Below the pieces are notes generated by a model. It saw only the letters and a list, made by a program, of their open reading frames with translations. It was not told where the DNA came from and searched no databases. From IMG/VR virus record IMGVR_UViG_3300037011_000333, positions 1-20,577 of that record: a stretch of 20,577 bases of DNA; one strand, written 5' to 3'. The position numbers and the translations under genes are program-made. This document shows, piece by piece, positions 7,501 through 13,530 of the stretch; within the stretch, counting starts at the first letter, position 1, and each line of letters opens with the position of its first letter. This DNA comes from a virus.

Positions 7501-7541
7501 AAAAAAACCCGCTGTCGGTTGCCTTCCGAAGCGGGTTTTTT
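7501..7541. terminator. Bidirectional intrinsic terminator just before the portal gene
   Basis: An inverted repeat CCCGCT (7508-7513) / AGCGGG (7530-7535) is extended inward by TCGG/CCGA around a TTGCCTT loop, with one bulged G. It is flanked by seven A on the left and six T on the right of the plus strand, so it can terminate in both directions. On the minus strand the U-tract ends about 12 bases before the portal ATG at 7489. No gene on the plus strand needs it, so the relevant direction is probably minus. Confidence 0.85.
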
Positions 7542-7584
7542 CTTTCTTTCGATTTATAAAGATAACTCTACATTCTAAAGAAAA

Positions 7585-7613
7585 ACATTACATTGTTTTT
7601 TTTAGTTTGTCAA
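7585..7613 (-). promoter_or_regulatory. Possible sigma70-type promoter upstream of the terminator and portal gene
   Basis: On the minus strand a perfect TTGACA (7613-7608) is followed after 17 bases by TAATGT (7590-7585), a poor -10 match (three of six). Transcription would start near 7578 and meet the terminator before reaching the portal gene. A second -10-like TATAAA lies a little further downstream, in TTTATAAATC near 7552-7561. The TTGACA also lies inside a possible short ORF. The evidence is the -35 and the spacing only, so this is weak. Confidence 0.3.
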
Positions 7614-7689
7614 GCAACTGCCTGAAAGTGTTGATTTCATTGACATAGATTGTGTCACCATTCCTGTGACACTCAAAAGTGTCATTCAG
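7588..7689 (-). CDS. Short protein-like ORF without a standard start codon
   Basis: The frame read from CTG 7689 to TAA 7588 encodes 33 residues (LNDTFECHRNGDTIYVNEIN, then TFRQLLDKLKKTM) that look like a real strand-turn-strand-helix protein rather than noise. No ATG, GTG or TTG exists in this frame after an upstream TGA, so it needs a CTG start, a frameshift from the preceding gene, or it is a remnant. It overlaps the end of the preceding gene by four bases and finishes before the terminator. I do not recognise it. Confidence 0.3.
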   Translation of the reverse strand: MNDTFECHRNGDTIYVNEINTFRQLLDKLKKTM

Positions 7690-8057
7690 GTGAAAAGTCC
7701 GATTTCCTCAAAATATTTCTCGCATGATATTTTCATTTCATATCCCAAATCACAAAGATGTTGTCGGTGCTGTAATCGTCTGGGAATGGGATCGCCCTGC
7801 CGTATTCTTTTCGAGAAATACGTCGCAAGTTCTCCCCATGATTGATACTTACTACTACCCCTGCAAAACTGGACATGGAATATACACAACAAACAATCTT
7901 CAGGGATAGGAAAGCGGGTCTGCTGTTTTGGGTAATACCAACGTGCAAAGCGTTCTATCGTACCTATGAAAGCAAATTTTTCCTCCATTATGGATTGCTG
8001 CACTCTTGCGTTATTTGATTGTGAGGTGTTATCCCGCTTCGGCATAATCGTCGGCAT
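7686..8057 (-). CDS. Hypothetical Cys-containing protein (about 123 aa), start uncertain
   Basis: An ORF with likely start at ATG 8057 (MPTIMPKRDNTSQ...). ATG 8045 or ATG 7982 (MEEKFAFIG...) are also possible, and none has a clear ribosome binding site. The open frame extends further upstream but would overlap the HNH gene. The protein has aromatic and basic segments (FARWYYPKQQTRFPIPEDC) and several cysteines (CLLCIFHVQFC, LCDLGYEMKISC) that could bind metal. I recognise no family. It follows the HNH gene after a 61-base gap with no feature I can name. It is the last complete gene before the terminator. Confidence 0.5.
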   Translation of the reverse strand: MPTIMPKRDNTSQSNNARVQQSIMEEKFAFIGTIERFARWYYPKQQTRFPIPEDCLLCIFHVQFCRGSSKYQSWGELATYFSKRIRQGDPIPRRLQHRQHLCDLGYEMKISCEKYFEEIGLFT

Positions 8058-8118
8058 GCAGGTAACATTGGCTTTGAGATAATAATAATATCCCAGGATG
8101 TCACCTGAGCTAAGAAAT

Positions 8119-8442
8119 TTATCCCTGATTCCCCACCCCCATAGGCTGTAAACTTTCAATGTAGCGTTCAAGGCAACCCCTTCGAATCTCTCCAAAATCT
8201 GCCCAAAAATATTTCCGTTGAAAACTATGCCAGCCCATGCCAGGCGATTCACCTTCTTGATGATGAAGTCTACAAAGAGGAATACAGTTTAGATCTGACG
8301 GCTTCAAGCAAATTCCACCTTTGCCTTTTTCTTTGACATGGTGCGGATCGCTTGGCATTCTACCGCAAACGCAACAGGGTAGCGTCTTGATGAATCGCAT
8401 ATATTTAGAATTTCGGTAGGTCTGTGGTTTCCAGTTTGTCAA
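8119..8442 (-). CDS. HNH-type nuclease-like protein near terminase
   Basis: A 107-aa protein from TTG 8442, supported by AAGGAGG six bases upstream even though this start lies inside the preceding gene. The core shows CCVCGRMPSDPHHVKEKGKGG and then LNCIPLCRLHHQEG. These are two CxxC-like zinc ligand pairs with the HH of an HNH/betabetaalpha-metal site, and a GWHSFQRKYF element common in the DUF968-like phage HNH group. HNH proteins beside terminases in HK97-like phages stimulate terminase cleavage at cos sites (established for several phages). Its place directly after the large terminase and before the portal fits that role, though this is inferred here. Confidence 0.75.
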   Translation of the reverse strand: MTNWKPQTYRNSKYMRFIKTLPCCVCGRMPSDPHHVKEKGKGGICLKPSDLNCIPLCRLHHQEGESPGMGWHSFQRKYFWADFGEIRRGCLERYIESLQPMGVGNQG

Positions 8443-8617
8443 AAAATCCCTCCTTATGTGCCAACGCTAAACATACTTGCCGAAATTGTTCACGGACAAA
8501 CATCCAGCGTTCAATGCCTTTCTTTTTCCTGTATGCATCTGCCGAACTGACTTCGATATAGGCAATCTCTCTGTCGAGAATCTCGTAAACACGTTCTATG
8601 TCGCGTATTGGAATCAA
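8405..8617 (-). CDS. Small hypothetical protein (70 aa) between terminase and HNH genes
   Basis: A 70-aa ORF with a TTG start at 8617 overlapping the terminase stop (TTGA). It is mostly helical and charged (IRDIERVYEILDREIAYIEV...), ending LETTDLPKF. Its 3' end contains the ribosome binding site and start of the HNH gene, an overlap of 38 bases. I recognise no family. Continuous spacing with both neighbours and sensible composition support it as a real gene. No motif suggests a function. Confidence 0.55.
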   Translation of the reverse strand: MIPIRDIERVYEILDREIAYIEVSSADAYRKKKGIERWMFVREQFRQVCLALAHKEGFFDKLETTDLPKF

Positions 8618-11127
8618 CCCCCCAACCTTAGAAATGCGCCCACTTCAGGATAATCACCGATGACATCCTTGTTGACATGCGCCTCCGCAAACTTTGTATC
8701 CCGGCTAAATCCGTCATACATATCGGACCGTAAACTGTGGATAGCATGCCCTGTCGCCATCATAACGTCATCATTCGGCTCCCCAGGTTTAACCCTATGC
8801 GTTTTGTTCATCTTGAATTTCGACCCATAATAACCAACCTTCTTTGCCACACCGCCTTCGATAATGCGTTCTATTTCGATAAACGCTCCCATTTCAGCAC
8901 GCAGAATATCGTCTACTCCATCAGGAGGGAAACTGTGATAAACCTTGCTCGTCTCATCAAACCATAAGGGAACTGTCGGCGACTTGAACATGCCCTTTGA
9001 TACCAACGTATAGAACATCGGGAACATTTCATCCTGGTGCTTGAATGATTGCGGTACCAGGGAAGCTTCAAACCCACGCAGTTGCAGTTGATCATATACA
9101 TCCCTGCACTGATATTCCTCAAGGTCTATACCGGTGATGATGCCGAACTCGTTGCTCATATTCACCATATGCTGGAGCATGATATCCATCGTTGAATCTG
9201 GTGGCAGGAAAATATTAAGTACGAAACAAAGCCAGTTATATTCGTCCATGGGCGCGCGCAAGAGTGTGACAATAGCTGTTCGGTCAGAACGCTTCGACAT
9301 CTGCTTCGCTCTATCCACGCCCATCCCGATTGCATAATAATCGAAACCGAAGGTATCCATTAATTTTTCAACGTCCCCAGCCTTTGCCGGCAATTTATAA
9401 ATATCGTCCATGGGTATGAAGCGTGATTTGATAGTATGCCTTTGTGCTTTTAAATCAGTGATATCCATAGCACCTTCAAGCTTATGTATTTTGCGAGTGA
9501 GTAAATGAAATTCTGTAATTGCGTCTGTCAACTCCTTGGATGGTCCGAAGTGATTATCGATACCGGCTATCCCAACTTCAATAAGCTGTGGCTGTGTAAC
9601 AAAGTGACTGGCTGTGCCTCCCCATATGTTTCGGAAATGTTTAATGTACTCTGCTTCTCCATGTGTAACTCTGAAATGGTCACGTTCTTCTGCCGTGCTT
9701 CGCGGGTTATACCAGGCGTCACCGTACCACTGGAAATACATTTTCGGGTCCTTGCCTTCAATAAAGGCACGATAGAATTCATGCCAAATGTGGTTTTCAT
9801 CAGTTGCAATTCCCTCTGCAATCGTAAAGGCATTTGCCCTGAATCTTGTCGAACCTTCCAGCTTTGCAAACTCCATCCGGTCCGACAGGTCAAAGAATTC
9901 TGTAAAGACAAAGATGGACGAGTTGCTGAGTGTACCCGCCTTGATGGATGCTGTTTTGATAAAGCTATAGATAGTTTTCTTACCCGCCTTGATATGGATC
10001 TCATTTTCCTGAATGACCAGCCAGGTCTGATTTTTCAGGTCAGGAGAATATTCGATGATCTGCTTGATTTCATCCATAAGCAGATGTTCAGCCTGCGTTT
10101 CTGAATTGCAGGCAATAAGATAAATCTTCTGACGCGGACGGTTGTAAAAGAAAAACAGGACTATCAGACAGACATCGGTGGTTTTGTAATCACCCCTGGG
10201 ACGACATAGGCATATAAGCTTATAGAGTAAATCTCCTTTGGGGTCTTTCCTGAATACCTCTGCATAAAGCTCTCGCTGTTTTTCGTTGGGATCCATTTTT
10301 ATCCCCTGGTCGGTAACAGGATCGTAAATCCGAACCTTATCCTTAATCCAACGCAGGAAACCTTCCTCTGTCATGGGATAGGTTTTCTTTGCATCGTAAA
10401 CATAGTACCCGTGTTCTGCTGCGATATCTTCGAGATTGGTGTCGGCAACAGCATCAGACAAGGTTTTAAATTTTTTCTTTTCGTTATATTGCTTGGTAAG
10501 AAACCGGACGATATCTTTCTGGTGGTAATAATAATCAGCACCTGAGAAAGCTGCCTGTTCCTGCTGCCGCACATAGCAGTCGCCGCTTTTTATTGCACGC
10601 TTATCATCTGAAAGAATACGATACGGTAATTTACCGTATCCCTTAATGCCGATTTCTCTCCAGCGACCTATTTCCGCTCGGGGTACCTGTAAAATTTTCG
10701 CGAGTTCCGATTGTTTAAAATCACTCGTCGCTTCTCCCTTCATCACGCGCTCGGACAATGCGTCCTTAAAGCGCTCCAAAAAAACCGGCGCATAATCACT
10801 GAATTTTTTACTTATCGCGGTTTTGGGAGATTTTTTTATTTTATTCTTTGTGTACTGCGTCCAGCCGGGATGCTCATCCGGAGGTATGTCAAAGATAAAC
10901 CATCGAATCAGTATTCGCTTGAAATTTCTTTTGGCAAGGTCAGGAACTTTGCGGCGCTGTGCAGTCAAGAACCCCTTGCGGCATGCGTCCGGTAGATATC
11001 TCCAGTGGAGACCATATTTCTTTGCAAATTCAAATGCAAGGATAAATCGGGTATCTTCCGGGAAGCCTTCAGGGATATCGTCTGCCTGGTGAGCTTTTGC
11101 ATCTTCTCTGACTGCTGCATAGGTCAA
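8614..11127 (-). CDS. terL: Terminase large subunit with long N-terminal DNA-binding-like extension
   Basis: An 837-aa protein from TTG 11127, chosen because AGGAG lies eight bases upstream; TTG 11133 is only two bases from it. Numbering here counts from 11133 (839 aa). The C-terminal two thirds is a large terminase: an ATPase with a Walker A-like CRPRGDYKTT (about 309-318, one residue off the usual GKT) and Walker B-like SIFVFTEFFD (about 406-415). An RNase H-like nuclease follows, with acidic residues in IGMGVDRAK (D607), ITGIDLEEY and EPNDDVMMATGHAI. Residues 1-290 are extra. They include a helix-turn-helix-like SELAKILQVPRAEIGRW (about 142-158), as found in small terminase subunits. No separate small subunit gene is recognisable, so the extension may supply DNA recognition. 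Typical TerL proteins are 450-650 aa. Confidence 0.85.
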   Translation of the reverse strand: MTYAAVREDAKAHQADDIPEGFPEDTRFILAFEFAKKYGLHWRYLPDACRKGFLTAQRRKVPDLAKRNFKRILIRWFIFDIPPDEHPGWTQYTKNKIKKSPKTAISKKFSDYAPVFLERFKDALSERVMKGEATSDFKQSELAKILQVPRAEIGRWREIGIKGYGKLPYRILSDDKRAIKSGDCYVRQQEQAAFSGADYYYHQKDIVRFLTKQYNEKKKFKTLSDAVADTNLEDIAAEHGYYVYDAKKTYPMTEEGFLRWIKDKVRIYDPVTDQGIKMDPNEKQRELYAEVFRKDPKGDLLYKLICLCRPRGDYKTTDVCLIVLFFFYNRPRQKIYLIACNSETQAEHLLMDEIKQIIEYSPDLKNQTWLVIQENEIHIKAGKKTIYSFIKTASIKAGTLSNSSIFVFTEFFDLSDRMEFAKLEGSTRFRANAFTIAEGIATDENHIWHEFYRAFIEGKDPKMYFQWYGDAWYNPRSTAEERDHFRVTHGEAEYIKHFRNIWGGTASHFVTQPQLIEVGIAGIDNHFGPSKELTDAITEFHLLTRKIHKLEGAMDITDLKAQRHTIKSRFIPMDDIYKLPAKAGDVEKLMDTFGFDYYAIGMGVDRAKQMSKRSDRTAIVTLLRAPMDEYNWLCFVLNIFLPPDSTMDIMLQHMVNMSNEFGIITGIDLEEYQCRDVYDQLQLRGFEASLVPQSFKHQDEMFPMFYTLVSKGMFKSPTVPLWFDETSKVYHSFPPDGVDDILRAEMGAFIEIERIIEGGVAKKVGYYGSKFKMNKTHRVKPGEPNDDVMMATGHAIHSLRSDMYDGFSRDTKFAEAHVNKDVIGDYPEVGAFLRLGG

Positions 11128-11143
11128 GGGCAATGCTCCTGCA

Positions 11144-11204
11144 CCGCCCTTGATAGGGTAGGTAGTTAGGCGTTGATAAAAGCCGCCCTTTTAGGGTAGG
11201 CGTT
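11144..11204. repeat. Paired hairpin-forming direct repeat in the terminase leader
   Basis: On the plus strand CCGCCCTTGATAGGGTAGG (11144-11162) and CCGCCCTTTTAGGGTAGG (11183-11200) are near-identical. Each can form a small CCCT/AGGG hairpin, and each is followed by a CGTT box (11171-11174 and 11201-11204, the first after eight extra bases). The pair fills the 88-base gap between a promoter-like -10 box and the terminase start. It could be an operator, an RNA leader element or a packaging site. Confidence 0.7.
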
Positions 11205-11209
11205 AAAAC

Positions 11210-11238
11210 ATTATACTATGGTTTTATCTTTTTACGAA
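11210..11238 (-). promoter_or_regulatory. Candidate promoter for the terminase operon
   Basis: On the minus strand a perfect TATAAT -10 box (11215-11210) lies in the intergenic gap before the terminase gene. The -35 region at 17-base spacing reads TTCGTA (11238-11233), a three of six match. Transcription would begin near 11203, at the edge of the paired repeats. A perfect -10 in one of the few real intergenic gaps is the main support. Confidence 0.45.
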
Positions 11239-11413
11239 AATTATTTGCTGTGTCATGTAAAATGATATGCTGCATCACGCCCTCATGAACAATGGCAACG
11301 GCTCTCAAGTATGTTGTGAGCACTACGTCGAATTCTCCATAATTCAGTCCATGCTCTTTCTGCAGGTACTTGAGTCTAACCGTTGCCATATCCACAATCT
11401 CATTGTCAGTCAC
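11216..11413 (-). CDS. Small hypothetical protein (65 aa)
   Basis: A 65-aa ORF (MTDNEIVDMATVRLKYLQKE...) with GTG start 11413, two bases after the preceding stop; ATG 11389 is an alternative. It is predicted helical with a mix of charged and hydrophobic residues. A C-terminal basic tail (NNFRKKIKP) follows. No family is recognised. Its 3' end abuts the -10 box of the terminase promoter, so it is the last gene of the preceding transcription unit. Confidence 0.55.
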   Translation of the reverse strand: MTDNEIVDMATVRLKYLQKEHGLNYGEFDVVLTTYLRAVAIVHEGVMQHIILHDTANNFRKKIKP

Positions 11414-11415
11414 TT

Positions 11416-11613
11416 TTACTTATGCCCGAGCCCGCCTGCCTTCTGTTCATAGCGAAGATGCCTCTCCAGCATCCAGTTGATTTCTTCATCCATTGCTGCT
11501 GCTGCTCGTTCATCACCTACTTCTTTATATTCTTTTTTCATTCTTCTCAATCTGGCTCGTACTGTTTTCCTCTCTAATCTTGCACCCTCTGATAACATCG
11601 GATCTGCTGGCAT
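11416..11613 (-). CDS. Small basic hypothetical protein (65 aa)
   Basis: A 65-aa ORF starting at ATG 11613 with CAGGAG about six bases upstream. The sequence is Arg/Lys/Glu-rich and strongly helical (ARLERKTVRARLRRMKKEYK, then GDERAAAAMDEEINWMLERH), ending KAGGLGHK. It may be a small nucleic-acid- or protein-binding helical hairpin. I recognise no family. It sits in a run of very small genes between the HU-like gene and the terminase. Confidence 0.6.
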   Translation of the reverse strand: MPADPMLSEGARLERKTVRARLRRMKKEYKEVGDERAAAAMDEEINWMLERHLRYEQKAGGLGHK

Positions 11614-11616
11614 ATA

Positions 11617-11724
11617 TTACTCCTGATTTTTAGACGGTGCAAGTTGCCCTGCACCGTCCGGCTTGAAAAAGGAATGTACTTCTACCGCAACGCTTGCATG
11701 TGCTGGTGGTGCGTTGTCAACCAC
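11617..11724 (-). CDS. Possible 35-aa ORF (GTG start)
   Basis: The frame from GTG 11724 encodes VVDNAPPAHASVAVEVHSFF and then KPDGAGQLAPSKNQE before TAA. Its composition is protein-like, and its last codons contain the ribosome binding site of the next gene, as usual here. The start is poor: GGAGGA lies only one base away. The frame could instead be reached by a -1 shift from the overlapping 27-aa ORF. Either reading is uncertain. Confidence 0.35.
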   Translation of the reverse strand: MVDNAPPAHASVAVEVHSFFKPDGAGQLAPSKNQE

Positions 11725-11765
11725 TCCTCCATTCTGTCATTAACCATTGATAGATCTCTACTCAT
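11682..11765 (-). CDS. Possible 27-aa ORF
   Basis: ATG 11765 begins [20 protein letters not shown] and ends after 27 codons. A very strong AAGGAGGTG lies upstream, but only about two bases from the ATG. The next in-frame ATG (MVNDRM...) is about 20 bases from it. The ORF overlaps the end of the preceding membrane peptide gene and the start of the 35-aa frame. It may be the 5' part of a frameshifted product. Confidence 0.3.
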   Translation of the reverse strand: MSRDLSMVNDRMEEWLTTHHQHMQALR

Positions 11766-11919
11766 CACCTCCTTTCTGTATCAAACTGACCTTTCTTTTC
11801 CACTCTTGTTTTTGCTCCTGATTTCGTATTTCCCAAAACATTGCCTGCCAAATTATTGTCGCTACACCAAACCCGAGTGCGAAAAAAGAAAACGCATATG
11901 CGATTAAATCCAGACTCAT
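11758..11919 (-). CDS. Small single-TM protein (53 aa)
   Basis: A 53-aa ORF ([20 protein letters not shown]...) whose ATG overlaps the HU-like gene's stop as ATGA, so it is translationally coupled. Residues 4-26 form one membrane helix, followed by a charged Gln/Glu/Lys/Arg cytoplasmic tail ending QKGGDE. Function is unknown. The topology is like many small phage membrane peptides. Confidence 0.55.
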   Translation of the reverse strand: MSLDLIAYAFSFFALGFGVATIIWQAMFWEIRNQEQKQEWKRKVSLIQKGGDE

Positions 11920-12173
11920 TTCTTTTTCGCTTCTTTGAATTTTAGGACCTGCTTCGCCGGGATAGAAATAACTTCGCCGGTCTGCGGATTCCTGCCTTGG
12001 CGTGCACTTAAGGTTACGACCTTGAATGTACCGATAGCTGTTCTGAGTGGTGCGTTCACTGTTATTTCCGGGATTGCATTGAATACACCCCTGGTGATTT
12101 CGCCCAACACCTTCTTGGGAATATTATCAAACTCTTTACTCACAACGTCCACAATGTCATCTACGTTAGCCAT
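11916..12173 (-). CDS. HU/IHF-family DNA-binding protein
   Basis: From ATG 12173, with AGGAAGGAGG about six bases upstream, this is an 85-aa HU/IHF-family protein. The C-terminal half shows the family's beta-arm region: [20 protein letters not shown], close to the HU signature GxFxV..R..R.GRNPxTGE. It continues [18 protein letters not shown], as in HU. The N-terminal helices ([20 protein letters not shown]) fit the dimerisation part, though they are less conserved than in host HU. HU bends and compacts DNA, and phage copies take part in replication, transcription or packaging. The length is normal (about 90 aa). Confidence 0.9.
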   Translation of the reverse strand: MANVDDIVDVVSKEFDNIPKKVLGEITRGVFNAIPEITVNAPLRTAIGTFKVVTLSARQGRNPQTGEVISIPAKQVLKFKEAKKK

Positions 12174-12912
12174 TCTTACCTCCTTCCTGTTCAATGATTG
12201 CTATTATCTTGGAATATACTGATACATCTCCAAGACGCTCCTGTATGCCCTCCGACTTTGTTTCAATCTTATTCGATTTTATCCAGAGATACGCGTCAAT
12301 TTGTTTCAACATATACACCAAGGCGATGCCTTCAGGCGATGACAGATCCAGCCCGGGATACTGTTGCAGAATCTTTGACACACGCAAAAAGTTACCGAGT
12401 GGATTACCACCGAACGCGTAATCAAAATTCTTTTTTGAATGAAGATCTGCTTCATTAACAATCCGTCTTGTAAATGAAGGATGACCATGAGGAAATTGAT
12501 GTCTTATCAAATATGCAATCGCCTCATTTTTCCATTCTATATTCTCGAAATATCCTAACATGCTGTTACATGGCTGGCAAAGAAGTCCCCTTATTTTTCC
12601 GGTTTCATGATCATGATCGACAGCTAAGTGACGCTGCATTTCTGATTTTTTACATAAAGCACATTTCCCTTCCTGTTGTATGTGTATCAGATTATATTCT
12701 TCATAAGATAATCCGTAGAGCCGCTTGATTTGATTTTTCCAAGCATTTTCTTTCATTTTTTGTTTCGTTTCTGGAATCTCGGCATATCTTTTTCGTTTTT
12801 TTTCGTTTAATTCGTTTCTTCGTTCTGCTACATACTGTTTATGCCAACATAATTTACATAACCCTTTCCCATAATGCGGACGGTCTGGATGACAAGTTGA
12901 TTTTTTAGCCAT
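12166..12912 (-). CDS. Endonuclease VII-type HNH protein fused to the rest of an interrupted all-alpha gene
   Basis: A 248-aa protein from ATG 12912 (GAGG nine bases upstream). Residues 7-23 form a small zinc motif ([19 protein letters not shown]). Residues 68-122 form an endonuclease VII-like HNH domain: CALC at 84-87, [17 protein letters not shown] (96-112) and CNSMLG. From residue 137 the sequence changes to [19 protein letters not shown], followed by [20 protein letters not shown] and a helical region to the end ([29 protein letters not shown]). That part resembles small phage NTPase-like all-alpha proteins (MazG/DUF6378-like, an inference from pattern only). The 5' part of the same all-alpha gene lies just upstream at 12905-12988. 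The ORF thus seems to be an HNH element inserted in that gene and reading through into a reconstituted copy of it. Confidence 0.85.
   Translation of the reverse strand: MAKKSTCHPDRPHYGKGLCKLCWHKQYVAERRNELNEKKRKRYAEIPETKQKMKENAWKNQIKRLYGLSYEEYNLIHIQQEGKCALCKKSEMQRHLAVDHDHETGKIRGLLCQPCNSMLGYFENIEWKNEAIAYLIRHQFPHGHPSFTRRIVNEADLHSKKNFDYAFGGNPLGNFLRVSKILQQYPGLDLSSPEGIALVYMLKQIDAYLWIKSNKIETKSEGIQERLGDVSVYSKIIAIIEQEGGKNG
12448..12495 (-). repeat. 3' copy of the target-gene segment, re-encoded inside the HNH ORF
   Basis: The 48 bases encode [16 protein letters not shown]. They are the counterpart of 12917-12964, which encodes FPHGHPEFTKKLVEEA. Codons differ at most positions (for example CCA to CCT, GGA to GGT, CAC to CAT, TTC to TTT), while 10 of 16 residues are identical and most others are conservative. 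The pair is a protein-level rather than DNA-level repeat. Confidence 0.75.
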
Positions 12913-12988
12913 GTTTGGCTTCCTCAACAAGCTTCTTTGTGAATTCAGGGTGTCCATGTGGAAATGCTTTGCGAAGTTCGTCAATCAT
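12905..12988 (-). pseudogene. Truncated 5' fragment of the all-alpha gene interrupted by the HNH element
   Basis: ATG 12988 overlaps the preceding stop (ATGA), exactly like an ordinary operon gene start. It encodes 27 residues (MIDELRKAFPHGHPEFTKKL, then VEEAKHG) before TAA 12905. Residues 6-24 match [19 protein letters not shown] near the end of the HNH ORF. The natural continuation (DLHSKKN...) is now found only in the HNH fusion. Insertion appears to lie after codon 24. Confidence 0.75.
12917..12964 (-). repeat. 5' copy of the target-gene segment, in the truncated gene
   Basis: These 48 bases encode FPHGHPEFTKKLVEEA in the frame that starts at ATG 12988. This is the partner of the re-encoded copy at 12448-12495. 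The copies lie 469 bases apart, about the size of the HNH coding part between them. Confidence 0.75.
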
Positions 12989-13530
12989 GGATTCTCCAGT
13001 CCTTGTGAAGAATAAATAATTGCATCTTTTAACTTAATAACTGGTATGGCATAAAACGATGCTCTACCATGTGTTTCATTGATTTTTAAAATACCTATTT
13101 TACCTAAGCCGCCCGCTTTTTCAACAAGCAACTTATATCTTAAAATATCTAACATAATCCACTTTTCAAAATCTGTATTGTCCTTATTAGCCCAACCATA
13201 GAAATAAAGCTGTGCAGCCAATTTGAACCATTCTCCAACGGATTCGTATTCAGTACCAACTGCATTGTTATATTCCTGAGTGAAATCCGAATATTGAATA
13301 TATTTATTTTCCCTGTATTTTTCTTGAAGAGTAATAAAATTTCCGGATGGAAATTGTATAAGGGAATCAATAGCAAATTCTTTATCAAGAATATGAACCC
13401 CTTTTCCTTTTGTTCTTAAATCTTCGATTTCACAATTAGGGAATATTGCTTTATAAATACGAATTGCACTTACCCTCATTTGTCGCTGGAATTGTACAGT
13501 TCTAAGCTCATTAAATTCATTCCTTGCCAT
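12985..13530 (-). CDS. Possible PD-(D/E)XK nuclease (restriction-like), overlapping methyltransferase
   Basis: A 181-aa protein starting at ATG 13530, 14 bases inside the methyltransferase gene. Residues 45-80 read GVHILDKEFAIDSLIQFPSG, then NFITLQEKYRENKY. An acidic residue in a strand (AID), followed some 15 residues later by a strand with Q-E-K, is the D...(D/E)xK layout of PD-(D/E)XK nucleases. This is a motif-level inference, not a family recognition. The rest has helices and strands with no other signature. Direct overlap with a DNA methyltransferase makes a restriction-modification pair possible. A host-DNA-degrading nuclease or an unrelated protein is also possible. Confidence 0.6.
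   Translation of the reverse strand: MARNEFNELRTVQFQRQMRVSAIRIYKAIFPNCEIEDLRTKGKGVHILDKEFAIDSLIQFPSGNFITLQEKYRENKYIQYSDFTQEYNNAVGTEYESVGEWFKLAAQLYFYGWANKDNTDFEKWIMLDILRYKLLVEKAGGLGKIGILKINETHGRASFYAIPVIKLKDAIIYSSQGLENP

Noticed and set aside
8058-8252. Upstream extension of the 123-aa hypothetical gene (start 8252)
   Set aside because: It would overlap most of the 3' end of the HNH gene in another frame, and the extension has no ribosome binding site.
9505-10104. Plus-strand ORF of 199 aa
   Set aside because: It lies opposite the terminase gene, has no ribosome binding site and a composition typical of an antisense shadow.
12198-12458. Plus-strand ORF of 86 aa
   Set aside because: It is antisense to the HNH fusion, with no ribosome binding site or domain.
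13149-13388. Minus-strand ORF of 79 aa inside the nuclease-like gene
   Set aside because: It is an alternate frame of an A/T-rich gene with no ribosome binding site.
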